This document shows positions 25,196-34,228 of a stretch of 59,623 bases of DNA, in pieces; the first letter of the stretch is position 1, and every line of letters begins with the position of its first letter. Location of the stretch: contig VYCW01000137.1 of the NCBI GenBank assembly GCA_009843735.1, forward strand, positions 1 through 59,623. The letters are read 5' to 3'. The notes beneath the pieces were generated by a model. The model ran no database searches. It saw only the letters and a list, made by a program, of their open reading frames with translations, and had not been told where the DNA came from. The translations under genes were made by a program, and so were the position numbers. Origin of the DNA: Acidimicrobiaceae bacterium (GTDB lineage: Bacteria > Actinomycetota > Acidimicrobiia > Acidimicrobiales > Aldehydirespiratoraceae).

Positions 25196-26548
25196 ATGAC
25201 GGCCCAGGCGTCGCTCGATCCACTATTCAAGCCGGCCTCCGTCGCCGTGTACGGCGCGTCGACGAGGGATCGGGCCAAGCTCGGGAACACCCTGCTGCGC
25301 AATGCGCTCCAGAGCGACACAGCCGAAGTGTTCGCCGTCAGCCCTAGCGCGGGAAGAGCCGAGGGCCTCACAACTGTCGTGTCGCTCCGGCATCCGGTGG
25401 ATCTGGCTCTCATATCGGTGCCCGGCCCGGCGGTCGAGGCCGCCATCAACGACGCGGCCGCCGCCGGCGCCAGGTGCGCGGTCGTGCTCACCTCCGGCTT
25501 CGGCGAGACCGGCGACGAGGGCAGGGCCGCCGAGCGACGGATCGTGGATCGGGCCGCCCGATCCGGGATGCGTGTTCAGGGCCCGAACTGCATGGGCGTC
25601 GTGAGTCACCTCGGCGGCGACCGCTGGCTGAACGGCTCCTACTTCTGGAACGTTGCGCTGAGACCCGGGCCCATAAGCCTGCTCAGCCAGTCGGGCGCCT
25701 TCGGCGGGATGTTCTTCTCGGAGCTCGCGGCCCGGGGCCTCGGGCTCAAGCGCTTCGCCAGCCTGGGCAACGCCGCCGACCTCGATGAGACCGCGATGCT
25801 CGAATGGCTGGCCGGCGACGACGAGACCGGCGTCGTCGCGCTGTTCGCCGAGGCGATCTCGGGCGGCCGACGCTTCGTCGACGTCGTTCGCCGAATCACG
25901 TCCGAGCGGCCGGTCGTGGTTCTGAAGTCGGGACGCTCGGTCGCCGGCACCCGAGCGGCCGCCAGCCACACGGGGTCGATCGCGGGCGGCCACGGCGCGG
26001 TCAGCGCCGCATTGCGGAGAGCGGGCGCGATAGAGACGTCGAACTCCGACGAGTTCTTCGACGTGCTCACCGCGGTGTCGTCCCACCAGCCGGCGCTGAC
26101 CGGATCCCGCGTCGCCGTCGTGACCGTCTCCGGCGGGCCGTCGGTTCTCGCCGCCGACGAGGCCGAGCGGCTGGGGCTCAGCCTCCCCGCGATGGCGGAC
26201 GGCACCGTCGAGCGGCTGCGCGCCGTCGTCCCGGCGTTCGCGGCGACCGGTAACCCGGTCGACCTGACCCCGCAGTGCGCAGCCGACGCCTACTCCCCTG
26301 CCGTGTCCGCCGTGTTCGACGACCCCGCGATCGACGGCGTGATCGCCATCAACTGCGGGCTCGATCTCGAACCGTTCGGCAAGGCCGTCGCGGAGGCGAG
26401 TACGCGAACCGCCAAGCCCACGGTCGGCTTCGTCACCGATGCGCCGACCGTCGCCACGATTCTCGCCGACTCAGGAATCCCCCTGTTCTCCTCGCCCGAA
26501 CGAGCTGCTCGCGGGCTCGCCTCACTCACCGCCGGGAGCCGACTGTGA
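25196..26548 (+). CDS. NDP-forming acyl-CoA synthetase, alpha subunit (AcdA-like)
   Basis: The protein has 450 residues. A CoA-binding domain (FKPASVAVYGASTRDRAKLG) is followed by two succinyl-CoA-synthetase-like domains with the phospho-His in ASHTGSIAGG. GPNCMGV and LLSQSGAFGG are conserved. The enzyme makes or breaks acyl-CoA with ADP/ATP and phosphate. In most bacteria the beta ATP-grasp part is fused; here it is the next gene. This gene is first in an operon with the beta subunit and a PaaX regulator, and is divergent from the ring-cleavage operon. Confidence 0.9.
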   Translation: MTAQASLDPLFKPASVAVYGASTRDRAKLGNTLLRNALQSDTAEVFAVSPSAGRAEGLTTVVSLRHPVDLALISVPGPAVEAAINDAAAAGARCAVVLTSGFGETGDEGRAAERRIVDRAARSGMRVQGPNCMGVVSHLGGDRWLNGSYFWNVALRPGPISLLSQSGAFGGMFFSELAARGLGLKRFASLGNAADLDETAMLEWLAGDDETGVVALFAEAISGGRRFVDVVRRITSERPVVVLKSGRSVAGTRAAASHTGSIAGGHGAVSAALRRAGAIETSNSDEFFDVLTAVSSHQPALTGSRVAVVTVSGGPSVLAADEAERLGLSLPAMADGTVERLRAVVPAFAATGNPVDLTPQCAADAYSPAVSAVFDDPAIDGVIAINCGLDLEPFGKAVAEASTRTAKPTVGFVTDAPTVATILADSGIPLFSSPERAARGLASLTAGSRL

Positions 26549-27177
26549 CCGAGCCCCGAGTCATCGAACTCTCCGAATGGGACTCCAAGCAGCGGCTCAG
26601 CGGCCTGCCCACACCCCGCGAGGTGCTCACCACGACCGTGGAGGAGGCGATTGACGCGTGCGAGGACCTCGGCGGGCGGGTCGTCTGCAAGGCCTCGGGG
26701 GTAGCCCACAAGTCCGAGCTCGGCCTGGTCCGGATCGGCCTGGACGCGGCCGGCGTGCGTTCGAGCTGGGAGGAGCTGGCAGCCGCCGGCGACGGCACGG
26801 TCCTATGCGCCGAGCTGGTGTCGGGCGAGTTGGAGCTGATCGTCGGCGGGTTGAGGGACCCGCACTTCGGTCCTGTCGTGTCGATCGGCATCGGCGGGGT
26901 GGCCACCGAGGTCTTCGGAGACGTCGCCGTCGTCCTGGCGCCGCCCGAACCCGGCGAGCTCGACGATGCGCTGGCGACATTGCGGGGCTCCACCCTGCTT
27001 CGCGGCCATCGAGGCTCACCGCCGGTCGATGTCGCCGCACTGGAGCAGGTCGTGATGGCCGTGTCGAACCTGCTCGACACCGACCCGTCGGTGGTCGAGG
27101 TCGACTGCAACCCGGTTCTGATATCCGGCGGGCAGCCCCTCGTCCTCGACGCGCTGGTCGTGCGGGCGGCGCCGTGA
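26545..27177 (+). CDS. NDP-forming acyl-CoA synthetase, beta subunit (ATP-grasp, AcdB-like)
   Basis: The protein has 210 residues from GTG 26545, overlapping the alpha subunit stop as GTGA. The ATP-grasp_5 features are VVCKASGVAHKSELGLVRIGL, the catalytic-loop GPVVSIGIGGVATEVFGD and the metal-binding VVEVDCNPVLI. It supplies the nucleotide site for the alpha subunit. The small size matches the separate beta subunits of archaeal ADP-forming acetyl-CoA synthetases. Confidence 0.88.
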   Translation: MTEPRVIELSEWDSKQRLSGLPTPREVLTTTVEEAIDACEDLGGRVVCKASGVAHKSELGLVRIGLDAAGVRSSWEELAAAGDGTVLCAELVSGELELIVGGLRDPHFGPVVSIGIGGVATEVFGDVAVVLAPPEPGELDDALATLRGSTLLRGHRGSPPVDVAALEQVVMAVSNLLDTDPSVVEVDCNPVLISGGQPLVLDALVVRAAP

Positions 27178-28043
27178 GCGACTCGGCCGTGTCGCCGGCT
27201 CGCTCCGGTGGACGTTCGGCTTCGCTCGTCCTCGACCTGTTCGGGCTCTACGTCCGGCGGTTCGACGGGTGGATCGCCGTGTCGGGGCTCGTGTCGTTGA
27301 TGGCCGACCTCGGAGTCGGCGAGGGTCCCACCAGGTCCACGTTGTCGCGCATGGTGCGAAGGGGCCTTCTCGAACGACGACCCCGAGGGTCGGTGAAGGG
27401 ATACGGCGTCGCGGCCGGCGCGGAGGCCAGAATGCAGCGCGCCGACCGGCGCATCATGGGACCGACCAGCCCCGCGGACCTCGACGACGGGTGGACGGTC
27501 ATCACCGCGACGATCCCCGAGGGACAGCGCAGGAAGCGGGACCGCCTACGCGAGCAACTTCGCTGGCTCGGCTGCGGCAGCCTCGGAAACGCCGTCTGGA
27601 TTGTTCCCCGAAGGTCGACGGACGACATGTGGGCCACCTTGCGGGAGCTCGACCTCGCCGATGTCGTGACCGCCTTCGCGGGTGACCACCTCGGCGCCGG
27701 CGAGCTGTCCGACCTGGTGGCGTCGGCTTGGGACCTCGGCGGCCTCGAGGAGCAGTATCGCAGCTTCCTCGCCGGCTGTGACGGGGTCTTGGCGTCGTGG
27801 CCTGCTGCTCCAGCCGGTGCTGAGGTGCGGGCCTTCACCGACCACACCGATGTCGTCCATGCCTGGCGCAAGTTCCCGTATCTGGATCCGGGCCTTCCGC
27901 TCGAGCTCCTTCCCGATCCGTGGGTCGGTGCTCTCGCCACCGGTCGATTCGCCCAGATCCGACGCCTGCTCGAGGCTCCGGCACTCGCCTATGTCGGATC
28001 GGTCATCGAGGCGTCCTCGGAGGGTCACTCCTCCAGGACGTAG
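27174..28043 (+). CDS. PaaX-family transcriptional regulator
   Basis: The protein has 289 residues from GTG 27174 (GTGA overlap with the beta subunit gene). An N-terminal winged helix (SASLVLDLFGLYVRRFDGWIAV and GPTRSTLSRMVRRGLLERR) precedes the PaaX central and C-terminal domains (DDGWTVITATIPEGQRRKRDRLREQL; WRKFPYLDPGLPLELLP). PaaX repressors sense aryl-CoA thioesters such as phenylacetyl-CoA. Co-transcription with an acyl-CoA synthetase fits sensing of the CoA ester it makes. Its 3' end overlaps the convergent LarA-like gene by 19 bases. Confidence 0.9.
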   Translation: MSDSAVSPARSGGRSASLVLDLFGLYVRRFDGWIAVSGLVSLMADLGVGEGPTRSTLSRMVRRGLLERRPRGSVKGYGVAAGAEARMQRADRRIMGPTSPADLDDGWTVITATIPEGQRRKRDRLREQLRWLGCGSLGNAVWIVPRRSTDDMWATLRELDLADVVTAFAGDHLGAGELSDLVASAWDLGGLEEQYRSFLAGCDGVLASWPAAPAGAEVRAFTDHTDVVHAWRKFPYLDPGLPLELLPDPWVGALATGRFAQIRRLLEAPALAYVGSVIEASSEGHSSRT

Positions 28044-29227
28044 AGCATCTCGCCGGCGTGGTCGACGACCAGCGCGCCCGACGCCCGCCACTCGTCGACG
28101 TCGACCGTCGCCGGATCGAGGTACCCGAGACCGAGTGCCGCGCACTCGTCGGCCGGGATGCCGGTCGCCAGTGTGACGTCGATACGCGGCCGCTCGACAC
28201 CGTCGACGTAGGTTCCGGTGCCGCGAAGGTGGGTGGAGTGCGCCAGCACCCCCCAGGGGATGTGCTCGAACCGTTCCCACTGCGCGGTGAAGTAGTCGCG
28301 GACGTGATAGCCGATCTCACCGATGAGCTCGCCGTGCGTGCGGCTCACTTCATGGAGGTGCGGCGCGGCGATCACGAGCTCGCCCCCATCGGCAACGACC
28401 GCTTCAAGCTTGTACATGCCCTTGGCCCCCACCCAGAGCTCGTCATACATCTCCGGCAGGATGGCCAACGCGCGCTCGACCGGCTCGGCGAGTCGTCGGA
28501 TGTGCACCTCGGCCGAAGCCCGAGCCGCTGCCCCGAAGGCGTCCTCGGGAGTTCCGGCGAATATCTGGATCCGGTGTCCGGGATCGATGACCAGGCAGAT
28601 CGCATGTCGGGCCGCCGGAATGAGCGACGCGGCCCGATCGATGAAGCGTCGAACCGGCGTGTCCGCCCGACCGATGACGGCCGACGATGTGATGAGAGCG
28701 CCGACCCAGTGGGTCACGTCGATGATCTCCTGGGCGGCGACTCCTGGGACGAAGTACTTGTTGCCGCCCGAGAACCCGGCCACCTCATGGGGGAAGACCG
28801 GTCCGCACACCACGAGATGGTCGTACTCGCGGAGCCGCCGGTTCAGCCGCACGGGCACGTCGATCGTCAGCCGGCCCTCGCTGAGGACCTCGACCTCGCG
28901 GGCGGGGATGGTGCCGAAGTCGGCCAGCTCGGCAGGGTCCCACCACTCGTGGTTCACGATGGTCACCGCGTCCACGGTCTGGGGTTGGCCCGGCAGATCG
29001 AACAGCTTGCCGATCTCGGCATCGGAGAGCCCGGGATGGGTGCCGAGAGCGATCATGACGTCGACCTGCTCGACCCGGGGGGCGATCTCGGTGGCGATGG
29101 ACCGGAGCACGGCCGCATGGGGGAACGTGCGGGTGTGGTCCGGGACCAGGACCAGGACCCGGCCGTGGAGGGCGATGCTCGCCATCGCCGAGCGGATCTC
29201 GGCCAGGTCGGGGGCGGCCGGCTGCAC
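28025..29227 (-). CDS. LarA-like nickel-pincer racemase family protein (DUF2088)
   Basis: The protein has 400 residues from GTG 29227. Motifs parallel LarA: DHTRTFP (LarA has D-x-T-R-x-x-P), LGTHPGLSDAEI, FPHEVAGFSGGNKYFVPGVA with the Lys that anchors the pincer cofactor, then VTHWVG with a His. The C-terminal domain starts around GMYKLEAVVADGGELVIAAP. LarA-type enzymes racemise or epimerise 2-hydroxy acids using a nickel-pincer nucleotide made by LarB, LarC and LarE; none of those is in the window. It is the last gene of the transporter operon. Confidence 0.82.
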   Translation of the reverse strand: MQPAAPDLAEIRSAMASIALHGRVLVLVPDHTRTFPHAAVLRSIATEIAPRVEQVDVMIALGTHPGLSDAEIGKLFDLPGQPQTVDAVTIVNHEWWDPAELADFGTIPAREVEVLSEGRLTIDVPVRLNRRLREYDHLVVCGPVFPHEVAGFSGGNKYFVPGVAAQEIIDVTHWVGALITSSAVIGRADTPVRRFIDRAASLIPAARHAICLVIDPGHRIQIFAGTPEDAFGAAARASAEVHIRRLAEPVERALAILPEMYDELWVGAKGMYKLEAVVADGGELVIAAPHLHEVSRTHGELIGEIGYHVRDYFTAQWERFEHIPWGVLAHSTHLRGTGTYVDGVERPRIDVTLATGIPADECAALGLGYLDPATVDVDEWRASGALVVDHAGEMLYVLEE

Positions 29228-29258
29228 GTTCAGGTCACCGCGCCCATGGCCGCTCGGC

Positions 29259-30320
29259 TCACGCCGTCGCGCCCATCGCTCGGAGTGCCTCGATGACCCG
29301 GGTGGTCTCCTCGGCGGTTCCCGTGGTGATGCGGAGCCCTCCCGGAAGCCCGAAGTCGGCCTCGGTGGAGCGGACGAGGATCCCTTGGTCGGCGAGCGCG
29401 CTGACGATGCTCGCAGCGTCGTCGAGTCCGGTCGCGATGACGAAGTTCGTCTGTGACGGGGCCGGGGCCATCCCCAGGTCGGAGAGGGCCCGGGTCAGGC
29501 GGTCGCGCTCACGACGGTTCAACTCGACGACCCGGGCGAGGTGCTCTTGGTCTGCGAACGCGGCCTCCGCGGCGGCCACCGACGCCGAGTTCACCGCGAA
29601 GGGCGGCATGAAGCCGCGGAGCCGCGCCGCCACCGGTTCAGACACGATCGCATAGCCGACACGCATTCCGGCAAGACCATACGCCTTGGAGAACGTGCGG
29701 GTGACGGCCACGTTGTGTCCGGCTCGCACGAACTCGACCCCGTCGGGCATGACCGTCTCGTCGGCGTACTCCCGGTAGGCCTCGTCGATCACGAGCAGGG
29801 TCTCTCCCCCGCGCCCGTCGAGGTCGCCGACGACGCGGTCGAGCTCAGACTGATCGACGACGCTTCCGGTGGGACTGTGCGGGTTGGTGACGATGAGCAC
29901 CCGGGTCCGGTCGTCGACGGCCGCGAGCAGCCCGTCGATGTCCTGCCGCAGGCCCTTGGTGGGCACGAACGCAAGCTCCCCGCCGGGCCGCTCGGTCATG
30001 AGCATGTGCAGGTAGAACGTCGGTCGGGCGACGACCGTGCGGTCGCCCGGCTCGAGGTGGGTGGCGCCGATGGCGAGCAGGGCGTCGCTCGCGCCGTTGG
30101 TGACGAATACCTGGTCCGGCGACACCGCGTTCGTGTTGGCGATCATCGTGCGCAGCCCCAGCGCCGTCGTTCGCGGGTACCGGTTCGCCTCGCGGACCGC
30201 TCGCCCGACCGCCGCCCCGACCGAGGGCGAGGGTCCGAGCGGGTTCTCGTTCGATCCGAGCTGCGCCAGCGGGCCCGCCGCAGCGGCGGCCGATCTCCCG
30301 GTCACGTCTCTCCCGGTCAC
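29259..30320 (-). CDS. Class I/II aminotransferase, histidinol-phosphate aminotransferase-like (HisC)
   Basis: The protein has 353 residues from GTG 30320, overlapping the ABC ATPase stop as GTGA. A second GTG at 30305 sits in a direct repeat of the first 12 bases and is preceded by GGGAGAG, so it may be the true start. LGSNENPLGPSP, NPHSPTG, DEAYREYAD and the PLP lysine in TRTFSKAYGLAGMRVGYA are all present. A HisC paralogue in an uptake/amidase operon probably transaminates an imported or released compound rather than making histidine. Confidence 0.87.
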   Translation of the reverse strand: MTGRDVTGRSAAAAAGPLAQLGSNENPLGPSPSVGAAVGRAVREANRYPRTTALGLRTMIANTNAVSPDQVFVTNGASDALLAIGATHLEPGDRTVVARPTFYLHMLMTERPGGELAFVPTKGLRQDIDGLLAAVDDRTRVLIVTNPHSPTGSVVDQSELDRVVGDLDGRGGETLLVIDEAYREYADETVMPDGVEFVRAGHNVAVTRTFSKAYGLAGMRVGYAIVSEPVAARLRGFMPPFAVNSASVAAAEAAFADQEHLARVVELNRRERDRLTRALSDLGMAPAPSQTNFVIATGLDDAASIVSALADQGILVRSTEADFGLPGGLRITTGTAEETTRVIEALRAMGATA

Positions 30321-31273
30321 GTCGCCTCCCGGGCGCAGAGCAGGCAGGAGCAGGAGTGGTCCTCGCCGACGGGCCTGGGCTCGACCGGACCCCTGGTGCA
30401 GTCGCCGAAGACCACCGGGCACCTCGGCGCGAAGGGACACTGCCGCCTCGGGTCCACCGCGAGCGCAGCCTCGTCGAGAGGCTCGATCCGGTCCGTCCAG
30501 GGGCGGCTCACCGTAGGGGTCGAGTCGACGAGCTGTCTCGTGTACGGGTGGGTGGCGTTGTCGATCACCATCCTCGTCGGACCCGATTCCATCGTCGCGC
30601 CCCGGTACAGGACGAACATCCGGTCGCTCGCCGAGTAGGCGGTTCCCAGGTCGTGGGTGATGTAGACGAACGAGATCCCGGCCGCATCACGCATATCCTG
30701 CATGACCGAGAGGATCTGCGTGCGCAATGAGGCGTCGACCATCGACACCGGCTCGTCGGCCACGATGATCCGCGGGCGGAGCATGTAGGCCCGGGCCATC
30801 ATGATGCGCTGCCGCTGACCCCCCGACAGCTCGTGCGGGAATCGATTGAGGACGGCCGAGCCGTCGAGGCCGACCATCTCCAGTGTCTCGTCGATCAGCG
30901 CCGTCCCGCCTTCGAGACTGAAGTTCCTGATCACCACATCGAGGACGTGTCGAACCCGATAGAACGGGTTGAACGACGCGAACGGATCCTGGAAGACGGG
31001 CTGCACCTCCCGCCGGAAGGCCTTCCTCTGCCTCCTGGTCAGGTCCGCGAGCGGCCGGCCCCGATACTCGAGACGTCCCGACGTCGGCTGGATGATGCCG
31101 AGCATCATCTCGGCGATGGTGGTCTTGCCGCTGCCGGACTCGCCCGCGATCGTCACGATCTCGGCCGCGTCGGGGGTCAGCTCGAGGTTGAACCTGTGCA
31201 CGGCGATGTGCGAACCCCTCCCCTTGCGGAAGACCTTCGACACGTCGTCGAGGAGCAGCAGCGGCTCAGCCAT
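30317..31273 (-). CDS. Peptide/nickel-type ABC transporter ATP-binding protein (OppF/DppF)
   Basis: The protein has 318 residues. Walker A is GESGSGKTT, the signature is LSGGQRQRIMMARA and Walker B is RIIVADEPVSMVDAS. The C-terminal oligopeptide/dipeptide domain has CPFAPRCPVVFGDCTRG, a cysteine pattern like the 4Fe-4S motif seen in Opp/Dpp ATPases. It overlaps its OppD partner by 8 bases. Confidence 0.92.
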   Translation of the reverse strand: MAEPLLLLDDVSKVFRKGRGSHIAVHRFNLELTPDAAEIVTIAGESGSGKTTIAEMMLGIIQPTSGRLEYRGRPLADLTRRQRKAFRREVQPVFQDPFASFNPFYRVRHVLDVVIRNFSLEGGTALIDETLEMVGLDGSAVLNRFPHELSGGQRQRIMMARAYMLRPRIIVADEPVSMVDASLRTQILSVMQDMRDAAGISFVYITHDLGTAYSASDRMFVLYRGATMESGPTRMVIDNATHPYTRQLVDSTPTVSRPWTDRIEPLDEAALAVDPRRQCPFAPRCPVVFGDCTRGPVEPRPVGEDHSCSCLLCAREAT

Positions 31274-32231
31274 GGCGATCGAGGTGGCAGGCGAACTCGC
31301 CCCCGCCGCTTCGTCTCCTCACGGGCGGGGTCTCCGCCGCGCAGACCTCCATCGCTTCGGGGCATCGCTCGCGGAACGCGCAGCCTCCGGTGACGGGCGA
31401 CGCGACCAGTCCCCCGCTCTGAACGGCGGGCGCCTCCTTTCCGACCTCGGGAACGGAGGCGAGCAGCAGCTCGGTGTAGGGGTGCTTGGGGTCGGTGAGG
31501 ACATCGATCACCGGACCCGTCTCGACGATGCGGCCCAGGTACATCACGGCGATCCGATCGACCAGTTGAGCCATCAGGCCGATGTCGTGCCCGATGACGA
31601 TGAAGGAGGTGCCCATCTTGTCGCGGGCGTCGAGGATGGTCTGGGCGACGAGCCGTTGCACGATGACGTCGAGCGCGCTGGTCGCCTCATCAGCGATCAC
31701 CAGGGCGGGACGGTTCATGAGCGCCATGGCGATGCAGACCCTCTGCTTCATCCCGCCGCTCAGCTCGTGCGCGTACCGGCCGGTCGTCTCCTCGGCCAGG
31801 CCGACGAGGTTCAGCAGTTCGGAGATCCGCTCGTTCACCTCCGGCGTCGAGGCGTCGCGGTGGGCGGTGACCCCGTCGGCCAGTTGCTTGCCGACCGGCA
31901 TCACGGGGTTGAGCGAGTTCATCGCTCCCTGCGGAACGATCGCGATGTCGCGCCACCGGACATCCCGGAGCCGCTTCTCGTCGACCGACAGCAGGTCGAG
32001 AGGCCCGGCATGGCCGTCGAGCAGGGCCATGCCCGCCGTGACCCTGCCCGCCCTGGGCAGGAGCCTGAGGAGGGCGTTGATCGTGGTGCTCTTGCCGCAG
32101 CCGGACTCGCCCACGAGGCCGACGAGTTCGCCCCGGCCCACGCTGAACGACACGTCCTGGACGGCGACGAGATCCGCCGACCGCGACCGGTACGTCACCT
32201 CGAGATCGGTCACTTCGAGGATGTTGCTCAC
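31266..32231 (-). CDS. Peptide/nickel-type ABC transporter ATP-binding protein (OppD/DppD)
   Basis: The protein has 321 residues from GTG 32231 (GTGA overlap with the permease gene). Walker A is GESGCGKST, the signature LSGGMKQRVCIAMAL and Walker B ALVIADEATSALD. The cysteine-bearing GGCAFRERCPEAMEVCA lies near the C-terminus. It pairs with the OppF-type ATPase to drive import. Confidence 0.92.
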   Translation of the reverse strand: MSNILEVTDLEVTYRSRSADLVAVQDVSFSVGRGELVGLVGESGCGKSTTINALLRLLPRAGRVTAGMALLDGHAGPLDLLSVDEKRLRDVRWRDIAIVPQGAMNSLNPVMPVGKQLADGVTAHRDASTPEVNERISELLNLVGLAEETTGRYAHELSGGMKQRVCIAMALMNRPALVIADEATSALDVIVQRLVAQTILDARDKMGTSFIVIGHDIGLMAQLVDRIAVMYLGRIVETGPVIDVLTDPKHPYTELLLASVPEVGKEAPAVQSGGLVASPVTGGCAFRERCPEAMEVCAAETPPVRRRSGGGEFACHLDRHG

Positions 32232-33121
32232 AGCGACTCGTCTCGCAGGCGGGGGTTAGCCACCTGGTCGAGGCCGTTGGTGAGGAGCAGGAAGCCGACG
32301 AAGATCACCGCCAGGACGAAGATCGGCGGCAGCCACCACCACCACATGCCCCGGAACACGGCGCTGCCCTCGAGCGCGTTGTTGACGGTCGTGCCCAGGG
32401 TCGGCAGCCGGCGGGAGCCGAGGCCGAGCGTCTCGATGCTGGTGACTGCGAGGATGACGCCCGCGACGGACTCGGTGAAGCTCGCGGCGAGGTAGGGCAA
32501 CAGGTTCGGCATTATCTCCTTGAACATGACGCCCGGCGTCGATGAGCCCGACATTCGGGCCATCACCACGTAGCGACGCTCTCGCATGGTGAGCACCTGG
32601 GAGCGCAGGACGCGGGTCGGCATCGGCCAGGCGAACGCCGCCATGATCAGCCCCATCGACACGACGCCGATCTCGCCGACCACCGAGGCGACGACTACCA
32701 GCACGGCCAGGCCGGGAATGGTCATGGCGGTGTCCGCGAGCGTCGAGATCACCGTGTCGACCCTGCCGCGCATGTACCCGGCCGAGAATCCCAGCAGGAC
32801 GCCGATCAGCGTGCCGAGGCCCGCCCCGATCAGGCCGATCTTGAGCGTGCGCGGCGTGCCCACCGCGAGCACCGCCAGCATGTCGCGCCCGCGGCCGTCG
32901 GTGCCCAACGGGTGGTCCGGGGTCGCCTCCACGAACCCGGCGGCAAGATCAGGCGTGGGGCCGAACGACGGAACCACGCTCGGCGCCCCGCTCCCCGCCG
33001 CGATCTGGTCGGTGTCGACGAAGACGGGGAGGACCCATTCGGACACGATGACGAGAAGCACCAGCGCCAGCCCGGCGATCAGGGTCGGGTTGACCCAGTG
33101 CGCCCACGACCGGGGCCCCAC
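32228..33121 (-). CDS. Peptide/nickel-type ABC transporter permease (OppC/DppC)
   Basis: The protein has 297 residues from GTG 33121. The first membrane segment is TLIAGLALVLLVIVSEWVLP, then the periplasmic GTDGRGRDML motif typical of DppC/OppC, and a binding-protein-dependent transport domain with several helices. The start is uncertain because the frame is open for about 10 codons upstream without a better start codon. Confidence 0.9.
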   Translation of the reverse strand: MGPRSWAHWVNPTLIAGLALVLLVIVSEWVLPVFVDTDQIAAGSGAPSVVPSFGPTPDLAAGFVEATPDHPLGTDGRGRDMLAVLAVGTPRTLKIGLIGAGLGTLIGVLLGFSAGYMRGRVDTVISTLADTAMTIPGLAVLVVVASVVGEIGVVSMGLIMAAFAWPMPTRVLRSQVLTMRERRYVVMARMSGSSTPGVMFKEIMPNLLPYLAASFTESVAGVILAVTSIETLGLGSRRLPTLGTTVNNALEGSAVFRGMWWWWLPPIFVLAVIFVGFLLLTNGLDQVANPRLRDESL

Positions 33122-33152
33122 AAGGGCGCTCGTTGCTTCGGGTGCGGACGTG

Positions 33153-34154
33153 TCAGTCCGAGTCTGAGCGATAGCTGATCCTCGGGTCGATGAGCGGATA
33201 GATCAGGTCGACGACCAGCACCGCGAGCGCCACCCCCAGGACGAGGTACCACGCGACGCCTTGGATGACCGGGTAGTCGTTGCGGGTCACCGCCCGGAAT
33301 AGTCGCATGCCGATTCCCGGGTAGTTGAACACGCGCTCGATGACCACGAACCCGGAGGCGATCAGGCCCAGCGTGATGCCGAGCCGCGTGATCTGCGGGA
33401 GGATCGCGTTCCGGACCTGGTAGTTGAACAGCACGCGGCTCGAGCGCAGGCCCTTGGCCTCCGCCAGTCGCACGTACTCCTCCCCGGCCGTGGTGATCAT
33501 CATTCCCCGCATTCCGAGGGCCCAGCCGCCCATGGTTACCATGACCACGGCCGTGACCGGGAGCACGGCGTGCTCGATCACGCTCAGGGCGAACGCGACC
33601 GACCAGCCCGGATCGACCGACGGGTCGTAGGCGCCGGTCGGCGGGAGCCAGCCGAAGTTGTACGAGAACACGTTGATCAGCAGCAGCCCGACCATGAACG
33701 CCGGCAACGCGGTGAACACGAGCGGCACGGTGAGGACGCGGCCCACCCATCTGGGCGTCCGTTCCCAGCCCAGCAGCGTGCCGGTGAGGTTGCCGACCAG
33801 GAACGAGATGACGATGGCGGCACCCATGAGACCCAGCGTCCACGGCAGGGCCGACAAAACGAGGGAGTCAACGGTGGTGGGGAACTCGACGACCGAGTAG
33901 CCGTTGTCGAACCTGAAGAGGTTCGCCAGGTATCGGCCGTACTGAACCCAGATCGAGTCATCGAGCCCGAATCTCTGCTTGTACGCCTCGATGATCGCGT
34001 CGGCGTTCTCCACGCCAGCGCCGCTCGACAGCAGCTGGCCGATGATCGCGTCGGTCGGGTCCGACCGCGAGAGCCGCGGCACGAAGAAGATCACGGTGGC
34101 CCCGAGCCACACGGTGAACAAGAACCTCACCAATCGGGCCCGGACGTATCTCAT
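33153..34154 (-). CDS. Peptide/nickel-type ABC transporter permease (OppB/DppB)
   Basis: The protein has 333 residues from ATG 34154. The N-terminal RLVRFLFTVWLGATVIFFVPRL and the C-terminal AVTRNDYPVIQGVAWYLVLGVALAVLVVDLIYPLIDPRI are classic for DppB. It is separated from the binding-protein gene by a 75-base spacer that holds a 17-bp hairpin. Confidence 0.92.
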   Translation of the reverse strand: MRYVRARLVRFLFTVWLGATVIFFVPRLSRSDPTDAIIGQLLSSGAGVENADAIIEAYKQRFGLDDSIWVQYGRYLANLFRFDNGYSVVEFPTTVDSLVLSALPWTLGLMGAAIVISFLVGNLTGTLLGWERTPRWVGRVLTVPLVFTALPAFMVGLLLINVFSYNFGWLPPTGAYDPSVDPGWSVAFALSVIEHAVLPVTAVVMVTMGGWALGMRGMMITTAGEEYVRLAEAKGLRSSRVLFNYQVRNAILPQITRLGITLGLIASGFVVIERVFNYPGIGMRLFRAVTRNDYPVIQGVAWYLVLGVALAVLVVDLIYPLIDPRISYRSDSD

Positions 34155-34171
34155 GCGATCTCCGCGGTGCC

Positions 34172-34210
34172 CTCAGGGGCGGGCCAGCGCCGGGCTGGCC
34201 CGCCCCTGAG
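34172..34210 (-). terminator. 17-bp intercistronic hairpin between the binding-protein and permease genes
   Basis: Arm 34172-34188 pairs perfectly with 34194-34210 across the loop GCCGG. There is no T-run. A very stable hairpin just 3' of a solute-binding-protein gene usually limits read-through or protects the upstream mRNA, giving more binding protein than permease. Confidence 0.75.
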
Positions 34211-34228
34211 CATGAACCGGACCGGGGG

